The notes under the pieces are model-generated. The model was given only the letters and a program-made list of their open reading frames with translations, was not told the origin of the DNA and did no database searches. This document shows positions 11,901 through 21,133 of a DNA stretch of 64,000 nt, piece by piece. Location: positions 8,653,711-8,717,710 of the forward strand of contig CM021320.1 in the NCBI GenBank assembly GCA_010645155.1. The letters run 5' to 3'. This stretch comes from Tigriopus japonicus. Taxonomy: Eukaryota > Arthropoda > Copepoda > Harpacticoida > Harpacticidae. A program made the translations under genes and the position numbers. Positions within the stretch are counted from its first letter, which is position 1. Each line of letters begins with the position of its first letter.

Positions 11901-14805
11901 CAATGAAAATGATTTGAATTTGCAGGATGAGAGTCCCTGTATTTTTGTGAGTTTAATCTTACGATTCCTGTCCATAACAACAGCCTCCCCTGTTTCAACA
12001 AAGAGGTTCGAGTTGACGAAAGGATCTCCAAGGAAGCAATCTGACCCTTGGTGCACCAACAAATGGCAAGGCCCATCATCCACAAAACACCGCATGAGGC
12101 ATTCATTTTCATCCTTAGGGCTTGAATAATTCAAGGAGACTTTTTTGTACATCTGAGATGCCCAGTTTGTCCTTGTTTCTGGGACAAAGATAGCTCTCAA
12201 ATATTCTAGCAGAGATTCTAAAAATTGAGAAAATGAGGAATCTGAAGAAACAAGTCAAAGAAGGTTCAACAATTTTTACCATGAAAATGCACCAAGGAAA
12301 CATCATCCACAGTTTCCACATATTTGTAGTAGCTAGTCGCTCCCAAGTAGCAAGTGAATCCATCATGGACGTATAAATTACATGGTTTTGAACTCTTCAT
12401 AAGCAAGCAGTGCATGGAGCAGGACCCGCTAGTTGAATTTATTGGTAGTTGTGTGTGAACTCGAATTCCCCAAACATGATGATGAACTGGAATAGCGATG
12501 AAATCTCCAAAGGAATCTCTCAAGGCGGCTAAAAAACAAAGCGGTAACATTTTGAAAAGGAGCAAAAACGCCCAGAAATGACAATGTTGATTCGGTTGGA
12601 ATACAGGAGGAGGGGAGGCTTTTTGATCAAGGGTTTTAGTTTTTAAACGACACACGTTTTACTTACGTTTATACATTTGAATTACTTTGGGATCCGTCGA
12701 ATTCGATACACTTGGGGCCGAGTGGTCCAGGTTTCCCAAATAGCAAGTTAAATCACTTTCTATGAAGAAGTGACACAACGGCTGGGTTTGAAAGGCACAA
12801 AAGAATTTGCAACTTTTCTGAAAGCCTTCAACCCCTCGAGACTTGAATACAAATGGAGCATACGCCTCACTAGTAAATTGCTCTACAGTGACATTATCAA
12901 ATTGATTCATTTCAATCCCCTCTACAAAAAAAACCTCAAAGCAATCCAAGAGACTGAAAAAATGAACACAACTTCTTCAAAATCTCACTTCTATTTATCC
13001 AAATCTCTGTTGGAACGGCGTCAAAAGAGCTATTGACAAGATGTTGTTCACTACTTAATGCCCCCAAATGGCACATCGATTCAATATAAACCATGAAATG
13101 GCAGAGTGATCCCTCTAATAAACACAAAAGCTCGCAACGTTCCTTGATATCGCAAGCTTTTGAGTAGTAAATAAGGTTTGTCCATGAGGCATTGGTATCA
13201 TTCAACAAATGGAAATGCTGAGTCTCCGAAAGAAATGCTGATAAATTGAAACACAATTGAGGTAAGCAGATGGCAACGTTATTTAAAAGTTTGTTACTTA
13301 TGTACCTAGATTGACGTACACACCGCCGAGGTTGTTAGATGTTGATGGAATGGATTTGTCATAAGTTGTTCCATTGCCCATTTGACAAATGCCAGTTTCA
13401 AAAATGAAAAGTTGACATTCTAAATCGGACTCACATTCCATAGCACAGTCCAATAGCGATCCTTTGGGAACTTGTGAGTATATCGCTATATTCCAATGAT
13501 GAACGATTGGGTCAACCAAGTGAAGGAACGAATTCAACACCGACATCAAAAAGTCTAGAAAGGAAATCATAGACTACCGTACACTGTGACAAGAAAGTCT
13601 TGCCCCTTTTCAAATGTATTCCTCCGCTAAACCACTTTTCCTCACTTTTCAGGCAGACTGAATCAGTAGTGAGAAATAACCGTGAATAAACGTGTTTTGG
13701 TATCACATTGAACAGCACTTAATTTTTGGTCCATATTGACTTGTATTGTAACACATCACTGAACAGAAATTTGTTGTTTCAAAGTTTCCCCAAATCACCG
13801 ACACATTTCTGATAATTGGATGATAGAAAATGTAAAGACTAGATTTAAGCTTTTTCATCAAACATGAAAAATCACACTTTTCCAGTAAAAACGCGAATTC
13901 GACCATAAACCAAGAGAAATAAAAAATAATCAGGAACATTTTTGTGTCTAGAACATCCCTCTCAAATGATTCATTCGTTGCCCACATTCAAATTGGTATT
14001 GTATTAGTTTGTCTTATTTTACTTGCTACTTCAAAGCAACTCCTAATGATTTGACATTGAACAGGTTACAGGAAGATACCAGCTCAAAATTTGGCTAAAA
14101 ATGGTTGTTTTGAACGAATTTAGAACGAATAAGTTAAAAGGAACTCTATTTTTAGATTTACCATTGCACACTTTGTGTTCAAAAACACCAAGACGCAAGA
14201 AAATAATTCTTATATCATTTAGCTCTTGAAACCACTGTGAGTTTTGAAATTTCAGTTTTTAAATCTTATGCAGTCTCCTCAAGAAGCGCTAAAGGGGCCC
14301 AGATTTAAAAAAGTTTAAGAACTCTTGTCCCAGAATATACTCTCAACACAGCTGCTGCACTCCAAATGCAGTTGTTGACCTGTGAGTATTTAACAGACTC
14401 GTTGATTTGACTTGATTTTGGTATACTCTACTCGAGTTATTTGAATTAATATGTTTAACAGAAGCCCTATTGATTCGACTTTATCAGCAAACTGATCATC
14501 ATTTTACCTTGGTCAATGAGCATGTCCTGATCTTGAATCTGAGGTAATGAAATCACTGAGAACTGGCCCTTGGGATCTCCTAGATAACACGTGGAATCGT
14601 TCCAAATGACCCCAAAGCATGTGTTGGCTTCTACTCGGCACAAAGCCGTACATTCTAATTTTGAGTTGACCGCATAGGCGATTTCTTTATAGATCAAGTC
14701 TGGCCACTTTTCCATGGAAAAACTGCGTCTTCTGAACAATGATAAATCGACCGTAGAAAGATGAGCACAAATAATAAGAATAAGAATTAAAATTTTGCGA
14801 GCCAT
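4485..14805 (-). CDS. Secreted six-PAN / kelch / lectin-like multidomain protein, 13 exons
   Basis: Exons, 5' to 3': 14805-14508, 13554-13306, 13237-12989, 12921-12667, 12528-12280, 12217-11963, 11847-11656, 10189-9913, 7714-7629, 6386-6055, 5903-5719, 4870-4755, 4696-4485. All use GT-AG and all phases agree. They total 2955 nt, or 984 residues. The start MARKILILILIICAHL is a clear signal peptide. Residues about 30-518 hold six apple/PAN-like modules, one per exon. Residues about 519-814 hold kelch-type repeats with FGG, AGG and CGG motifs. Residues about 815-984 form a domain marked by YNEWYQ and FPGPLNTFVSELQLF. That domain resembles one I recall from cnidarian and crustacean extracellular proteins, of unknown function. 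The protein is probably secreted, with an adhesive or recognition role (inference). The exon 10 donor (TTG|GTAGGG) is the least certain junction. Confidence 0.82.
6467..6874 (-). other. 135-codon open frame inside kelch intron 9
   Basis: A long open frame lies in the intron between exons 9 and 10. It has several Cys and a kelch-like stretch (DIDVVNSAGLVLNVLP). With an acceptor at TGTCCCAG|AAG it would be in frame after exon 9. The polypyrimidine tract is poor and splicing exon 9 straight to exon 10 gives a better kelch join. It may be a skipped or dead exon, or chance. Confidence 0.2.
6887..7442. mobile_element. Foldback-like element with inverted GGTCAC arrays
   Basis: The left arm (about 6887-7000) repeats AGGTCACA and GTCACGTCAAAA at 12-18 bp spacing. 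The right arm (about 7318-7442) carries the reverse form, GTGACCTTTTT, TTTACCGTGACC and CTGTGACCTGTTTACC. The arms therefore pair as arrays rather than as one sequence. About 320 bp of unlike sequence lies between them. It sits within the intron between kelch exons 9 and 10. I cannot define a target duplication. Confidence 0.5.
8648..9185. repeat. Degenerate 20-bp minisatellite, about 27 units
   Basis: The unit is about CTCCAAATGAGGCTCTGTCC, repeated across roughly 540 bp with frequent substitutions and a few indels. It lies in the 2.2-kb intron between kelch exons 8 and 9. On the minus strand it can be translated for 60-76 codons, but this is a by-product of the repeat. Confidence 0.8.
10190..11655. 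other. 1.47-kb intron of the PAN-kelch gene (exons 7 to 8)
   Basis: No exon is supported here. The only notable sites are two adjacent TGACGTCA palindromes at 11182-11198, within a short stretch that also repeats GAGAGACT. Confidence 0.4.
11182..11198. promoter_or_regulatory. Two adjacent CRE-like palindromes (TGACGTCA)
   Basis: TGACGTCA occurs at 11182-11189 and again at 11191-11198, one base apart. This is the consensus for CREB/ATF bZIP factors. Location in an intron means the role is unknown. The sequence match is exact, the function is inference. Confidence 0.35.
11963..14805 (-). other. Signal peptide and six apple/PAN-like modules (exons 1-6)
   Basis: Each exon encodes one module of 83-85 residues with the pattern C-x3-C-x(5-8)-C-x(8-10)-C-x-[LM]-G. 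Examples are CTALCRVEANTCFG with CYLGD in exon 1, CMLRC-like CLMRC with CFLGD in exon 6, and CSMHC with CYLGA in exon 5. All internal junctions are phase 1 and the introns are 68-138 bp, except the first (953 bp). This is the classic layout for tandem duplication of an exon-sized domain. PAN/apple folds bind proteins or carbohydrates in other families. The Cys spacing is shorter than in vertebrate apple domains, so the family call is by resemblance. Confidence 0.75.
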
Positions 14806-15386
14806 GATTTTAGTGGGTGTTTCAAACTCAATCGCAGTTTCAAATAATATATTGAACGGCCATTACGTAACACGTCTTTTGAAACTTGTGTGACGAAACA
14901 AAATCCAGACCGATCTATATTCAATCTATCATCAATGTTTAAGACTTCTAAATTGCGTGACTTCAAATTTGCTTGATTTTTAATCTCAATATGGGTACTA
15001 TGAAAAAGTTCAATGTTTAATTTTTTGATAAATGGTTTTTATTCATGCTCCCTGGAATCAATGCATTAAATGTGAAGCCATAGAATCCAGCCACACTCTT
15101 TCATGATTTAGTTAAAGGAATAACGCCAAATAAAGATCTACGACAAACTTTTCTCTAAGTTAGGAGTTGTGAGAGCTTTTTAGATTCCCTTTCCGATTTG
15201 GTTTGGAACAAGTTTTGCTGAAGGCGTCAATCAGCCAAATTGAAGGAGGTTGATGAAGACAAATAAAGTGCTAAACCAATTGTATCTATTGTTTTCATTT
15301 ATGTAAGGATGTGCAATCAGCAAATGCAGAACATTGTGGTTGTGTTTGCTAAATATTACTTGTGTCCCGATTACAAAACCTTTAGG
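14806..15386. other. Upstream region of the PAN-kelch gene
   Basis: No open frame is seen. A TATA-like TATATTAT occurs on the minus strand about 40 nt before the start codon, close enough that it might be a core promoter element if the 5' UTR is very short. Confidence 0.3.
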
Positions 15387-15680
15387 CTAGATTTTAGAGT
15401 TGTTTTTTATATTTGGAACCTCCGATGTGTTGCCTCCAAAAAGGAAAATTTTAGCGGTAATTGCGTTTACAAAAAGTAGTTTAAGGGAGTTCTTGTTTGG
15501 GTTTTGCATCAGAGGTTTTGCAACGAGGAAATGAGAATCCTTAGAATTTTCGGTCGCTTGTCGAGGCCATTTGGAAGTATATTGAATCATAGTGAAAGCA
15601 TAGTAAGATAAAGTAGAAATAACCATGCTTGAGGAAGTCTCATTACTAAGGCCCGGATTTGAACATGAAAAATTGATCAA
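15387..15680 (-). pseudogene. Kelch-like terminal exon relic
   Basis: A 97-codon frame ends in TAKIFLFGGNTSEVPN and a stop a few residues later. FLFGG is a kelch signature and the composition is protein-like, with blocks such as HFLVAKPLMQNPN. No partner exon is recognisable upstream, so this is probably what is left of a second kelch gene. It could also be the 3' exon of a gene whose other exons I cannot see. Confidence 0.35.
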
Positions 15681-17389
15681 TGCATTTTTGAATATCTATG
15701 ACAAAATTCAAGTTTTTTGGCCTTTGGGGAATTTTGAAACTTTTTTACATTTTCATTATGAAAACGAAACTCTTTTCTCAAAATTTTGGTCAAAATTTGG
15801 CAAAACTCAATTATTTCCAGCTATTGGGGCATTTTTCAATATTTTAGCAACCTAAAATCAATGGACATCCGAGAAGCCGAAACCTTCTTTGCATTCAAAA
15901 AGGGTCTCGATTCATATAATCTTTCAAAAAATTTAATATTAGATCTTTCGTAGATGAACAGATGAATTATGTTATAACCATTATGTCCGAGTTTTCAATT
16001 TATTTTAAATTTTTCTATTTTTACTTTTAATATCAACCACACCGATGCTCATTATGCACCCCGGGAGTGCTAGAGCTAACTTGACCAATAAACCAATAAA
16101 AAGAACAATAACAATCCTTCGTGCGGTTGTCAATATTGCTTCAGTTTTTCACAATAATGAAAAAATGTAATGTACTAGAGCAAGGGTAGGCAACCGGTGG
16201 GTCGCCGCCCACATGTGGGCCCAAGTATGGTCTTTGGTGGGTCCAGGAGCTATGGGGAGAGCCCAAAATGGTGGGCCTGCGAGCCATCCATACTATTGTA
16301 TCCGTGGGCCGAAAGCTCTTCGATCGTTAATTTGTGGGCCGTGCCCCTAACTACATATAACCAAATTTGTTGGGCCTTGACCAAAAAATGGTTGCAGACC
16401 TTTGTTCTAAAGGCTTCAGTCCCTCCCTTTTTGAGTGTGTCTGAAAATGACCACTCTGAGTCAGGCAAGTGTTGGCAAAAAAGGGACACCTTATCTCTTT
16501 TTCTCTCTCATCTTGTTTTCTTAAGGTTGACTGATGGAGTGATGGTAGGTCTAATAGCTAGTAGTATTTTAAACTTGCTATTCGGTCGTCCGAAACTGGA
16601 AGTGGCACCCTCTGCTTGTAGACCTGCGTTTTTATCCGGTCCTGATCGTTCGAGGCAATGCTCTTCAAGCTTAATGAAGTGGGCTCCTCATAAAAGAAAA
16701 AAAACAGAGCGCTTGGTTTGCCCTTCTTTAATCCAAATGTTACTTCTACATTTGTAGAAGCCATCTTTCTACAAAACAAATGCGTTAAATTCTTTTAAAA
16801 CCATGATTTGGGCATTTCCAATTCCTATTTAGTGGGCTGATAGCCTCAACAGGCGCAGTCCTATCAGGGTTTTCTTTTTCCTTTCTTCAGAGAAGCCGCC
16901 ATTTGTCCAGATCCAGGCAAAAAGGACATGGTGACCAAGTAAGCCTGGGAGAAACCAAATTGGCTTTTTATGTGGTGGAGCATTAATTTGAACACTAATC
17001 TTTTCAGTATTTTGGGGAATTTTGCGAAGCCCTTTTTCATTAACAAAATACTTAGCTATTAGAACGTTGTGATTGTTTAATGCAACTAAATTTGTTCCAA
17101 CATTACGTTAATATGCCATTCAAGTGACAAAATTTCTGCTAGATTTCTATAACGAATTTGAAAACATCAAAGGAGCCTGAAAACGTAACTTTCAATACAG
17201 ACATACACCTTGGGAAGGACCTGGAAGCTGGTTGGCTCGTTGAATCAGTCAGTTGAGAACCCTTGATGACGGACCGGGTCGTACGGCGTTTAGGGCCTCT
17301 TATCAAAACCTCAAATCATTGGCCTAAGCCGCCCAAGAAAATTGATTAGCCCATTCCACAACCTGATCAAGGTTCTGTTGTACACGTAA
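15681..17389. other. Repeat-rich intergenic stretch
   Basis: A G-rich patch at 16190-16340 (GGTAGGCAACCGGTGGGTCG and several GTGGGCC) looks like one end of a hAT-type repeat, but I find no matching other end. Frames at 16197-16779 on both strands have no family signature. Confidence 0.3.
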
Positions 17390-18720
17390 TTCCAATCAAT
17401 CTTCTTGCGATGAACCACAACAAAAAATCTTTGCACCGTCAACAAATTTGAGCATTTCCAAAAGCAATTTCACTGAAAGGTCGTTCACAAAGATAGTAAA
17501 CAGAAGTGGGCCCAAAACGCTTCCGTAGGGAATCCCAATGCCTTTCCCAATCTGAATTTGCACCATTGAGTGTAACGCGTTGTATGCGACCATTGAGCCA
17601 ATCTTGAATCCTTCCTCCAACAAAACCTCCAATCCCACTCGCTCAAATTTTGTTAAGCAATAACCTGTGGTTAACACTGTGGAAGGCTCTAGAAAAATTG
17701 AGATAGATTGTGTTAACGGCACTTCCAGTATCCACAGCTATAGCTACAAATTCACTTTACACACAGACGAAGTCAAAGAAATCGGTCGATAATTTCCTAT
17801 CAGTCTTTTATCGACTCCTTTTAATAGGGGATACACATTTGCCTCCCTCCAGTCGTGTGGGACCTTTTCCGAAATCAAGGACAGGTTGAAAAGTGTTGCT
17901 AATGGTTTAGCGACAGACATTTCCAACCCTTGGAAATACCATCCGGGCCAGAAGCACTCGAATGCTTCTTTTGTATCACTTCGTAAACTTCCTTAGCCGT
18001 AAAGTGATGCGGTGCGACCTCACACTCCTCAATCCAAGCGAAGCCCTCATGTAGAGCATTGTTTGAAGATAAACCACGATTAGCAAACTGCCCATACTTT
18101 GGTTCTCCATGTACAACTCACCACCATAATCCACCAAGGGGCCAATCCTATCAGTTTCTTTGGTGTTACTTCTTACGTAGCCATAAAAAGATCTCAAATT
18201 TTCGTTGGAAGCCCGTTTCTCCTCGTATTTCTCCTTGAACGGAATTTTTAGTAAAGTTGCCTTTTTCTTTTAATATCTTTCAATAACGAATGATTCAGCC
18301 ATACAGGTCCATTCTTTTCTCGCCTTGGGCGTTTGGGAACATACTCATCAATGCCCATGTACAGGAGGACTTACCAGGCGAGTTCAACATCACAATGGTG
18401 CCAGATTTCAAGCCAATATCCGTCCAGGAATCTGCGAAAGGATTCATAGTTGGCCTTCCCATGATCAAGTACTCATTCTGTGGTGTCTTCAAACTGTGCA
18501 CGTATCTCTAAACCAATCTCAAAGGGAATATTGTCACTTAATTTTAAATCCGGACACTTGTCAAATAGGGGGCATTTCGACTGTCATTTGTTAACATCAG
18601 GTCCAGCATATTTCCTGCGTTATGTGTTGGAAAGTCCCCCAGTTGCACTAAGAATGACTTGTGGGTAGCATCTAAAAAACTCCAACGTTCCTGATTGGAA
18701 GTTCCAGAAGATGCCCATTC
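17390..18720 (-). mobile_element. LINE fragment: endonuclease to reverse transcriptase
   Basis: On the minus strand, a broken open frame shows ordered pieces of a Jockey/CR1-type non-LTR retrotransposon. These are the end of the endonuclease (GTSNQERWSFLDATHKSF and then NAGNMLDLMLTND, 18715-18560), the linker (FYGYVRSNTKETD with IGPL, about 18190) and the RT (NVYPLLKG and NYRPISLTSSVCK at about 17860-17760). Next come IPYGSVLGPLLFTIFVNDL and KFVDGAKIF (17540-17420). The last is the FADD active-site motif changed to FVDG. Stops and frameshifts separate the blocks. Dead copy. Confidence 0.75.
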
Positions 18721-19274
18721 CATGATTTTGGAACATTCGACGATTTTGGAACATTTAAAAAGAAATGAGCCGTCTGGACCAGGAGAGCTTAAAACCTTGA
18801 GCTACCAGATTGCCGACCAAGCCTATTGGTCTGTGACCACAAAGTCACCGATTTCAGCAGACCCTTCTTTTTCACCTTGCGATGAGATTGTCTTGGATGA
18901 TTATTGTAAGGAACAGAAAATAACTTGCTGGAATTATTCGTTTAGCATGTTAGCTTAAGTTTCTGCATTAGTTACCACAACTTTTCCGTCGATAATAGGG
19001 CTGGATTTGGTTTGGATTTTCTCTTTGAGTTTTCATACGAATGACCTGACCAACCGTCTATACATGGAGGCCAAAGAGTTGCGAATTCTAATTCATTAAA
19101 TGACTATATATTTTAAAAATATTGACGTAAAACCTTGCGGGGAAATCATTCCTTTGAATTTGTTAAAACCCGTGAACAAGCCAGAAAAAATAGCTAAGAG
19201 TTCCATATTTTGCACAATTTTGTCGGTGGATGTAAAGCCAGTTTCTATTTTTAGTCGAGCCGCTAATTTGCATC

Positions 19275-20455
19275 TTTTCTTTTTTAATACCGCTACAAGG
19301 AATGGGATTCCCTGTAAAGAGAGTTAATCATTAATATAGTGTAAATAATTAATGTTTATTTGAAATTTGATCTACCAATGAGTTATTGTTGGCAGATCTG
19401 TACAACCCTTGAATAGTGGGTTGGTCAGGAATAGCATTCAAAAAATTGTCCAATCCTGCCTTAAATGCTGTTAGAGGATCAGCTCCTACATATTCCCGAC
19501 GAAGATTAATGGGCAACAAATTGAACAATGAAGGAGCCCGATAAAGAAGAGAGGAGCACTTCATTGTTCGAACAAGCCTAGATTCCCTTGGATTTGGAGG
19601 TGCTCTCAGAACGCACGTAAAACCTCTACGATCGTTAAAACTAATCTCAAATCCGGGGTTAGGACAGAGCCCATGAACGCTCTTAAAGACATACAGTATC
19701 AGATACCTAGTTTCCTAGTAAAACATCTTTGGACCTGCTCGACCTTTTGCAAACCTGCCCAACTCATTGGAGCCCAAAAGGGGGAAGCATATTCAAGATG
19801 CGGTTGAACAATCGACTTGTACAGAGTTAGCATCGTAATACAATCTCTGGACTTGAAAGTGCGATAGATCCAGCTACACATTTGAAATGCCTTCCCCACT
19901 TTCAACTGGATATGCTCATCAAACTTTCCATCATCTTGGACGACAACTCCTAAATCCCTCATGGAGGATACCTGCTCAATATCACAACCTCCATTGTCTT
20001 TGAGTGGAACATCTCATTTTGACGTTCCATACGTCATTGTGCGGAATTTCATCCCGTTCAACATAGGCGTAGGAGGTGTGGTTTATTTGGGGGGGCAACA
20101 CCAAATTTGCCCGAATTTCACAAACATTTGATAGCTTTGCTGATAAGTCAGAAGAACATTTTGTCCCTTCCCTTTCGCCTGCCAAATACACCCGAATGCC
20201 CGAATATCTCAACTCGAAATTTTCAACTCAACAAAAACTCAAATTTGCCCGAATTTTAGCAGTCTCCGGAGGCCAGGGGGGCAGTTGCCCCCCCTGCCCC
20301 CCTGCCTCCTACGCCTATGCCGTTCAATGCCATGTTGCTCTCGCCAACCCAAGAGTAGACTTTCTCCAAGTCCTCAATTGAACATTTCGAGTTCTGACCA
20401 TTCCTTCCACAAATTATTTTGTATCATCAGCATATGATATTCTACTTATTAGAAT
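19275..20455 (-). mobile_element. LINE fragment: RT C-terminal half and 3' tail, MITE-interrupted
   Basis: The minus strand begins at a YADDTK active-site motif (about 20430). It continues with WVGESNMALNG, then MKFRTMTYG after removal of the inserted MITE, DLGVVVQDDGKFDEHIQL, HLEYASPFWAPM and VQRCFTRKLGI. It ends with NLLPINLRREYVG and a stop at 19349. The 3' tail, with TTTACAGGGAATCCCATTCC, follows. The same 3' tail recurs at 48.5 kb. Internal stops make it inactive. It covers the RT region missing from the fragment at 17.4-18.7 kb but need not be the same copy. Confidence 0.7.
20062..20319. mobile_element. 258-bp hAT-like MITE nested in the LINE
   Basis: The ends are inverted: CATAGGCGTAGGAGG on the left and CTCCTACGCCTATG on the right. 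They are flanked by an identical 8-bp direct repeat, CCGTTCAA (20054-20061 and 20320-20327). Eight-base duplications and CA...TG ends fit hAT elements. Removing the insert and one repeat restores the RT frame on the minus strand (MALNG followed by MKFRTMTYG), which confirms the boundaries. The interior repeats AAATTTGCCCGAAT and holds no gene. Confidence 0.8.
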
Positions 20456-21133
20456 ATTATTAGGTGTACTCTTATTTAACCTTTATCATGTTTACCCTAT
20501 ACTCAATCATACACTTTATGTGCTCTGAGTAGGAATCAACAATAAACAATATGAAGTATGACTTGCAGGATAAGGAAGTGCAAATTTCAATAGATTCATT
20601 CAATATCAATATTCATATTCAATAGATTTCAATTCAATAGTTGGATAGATTTGGTGGCGTTATGATCACGTGATTTAGTAGTTCGTGGTTGTTCGTTAAT
20701 ACTAGGTCCAAAATATTCTTGTCCTCCGGGCGACACCCCAACATACTGAAAATTGTTTAACAAAATTGTAAATGAGTTTCCCTGCTGGCAAACTCCAAAA
20801 AGAGAATATTATGGATAAAAATAGTAAGAGAAGTCGGTCAGGTGAGTTTTGAATGGAATGAACTTTGGTCAAGTAATTTTTTGACGAGGGGCTTTTGGTG
20901 AAAGATTGAGTTTCAACAAATTGGCGTGCCTAAGCTGGAAATGAAAAAGAAAAGAAGTGCCTTTTTTAGATTATTGTATTTCATTTTGCATTAGACTCTT
21001 TGTCAATAAAACAGAATAGTGAATAATGAAGAAAGTATTTGTGATTAAAGAAGTGGTCAAGGTTTGATTTCTTATTGAAATGGCGAGTTGACCAAATGAC
21101 CCTGGCGATGTTGTAAAACGTTAACAATTTGAA
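20456..21133. other. AT-rich intergenic stretch
   Basis: No open frame of note. It contains an imperfect TTCAATATCAATATTCATATTCAATAG repeat-like patch at about 20590-20640 and nothing else I can support. Confidence 0.3.

Noticed and set aside
13575..13990. Frames in PAN-gene intron 1 with several Cys (FCSVMCYNTS, TDSVCLKSEEKW) as a seventh PAN exon
   Set aside because: The frames change within the block, there are stops, and no acceptor/donor pair in phase 1 joins them. At most a dead module.
16190..16340. G-rich GGTAGGCAACCGGTGGGTCG patch as one end of a hAT element
   Set aside because: The motif is suggestive, but no inverted partner or target duplication was found within several kb.
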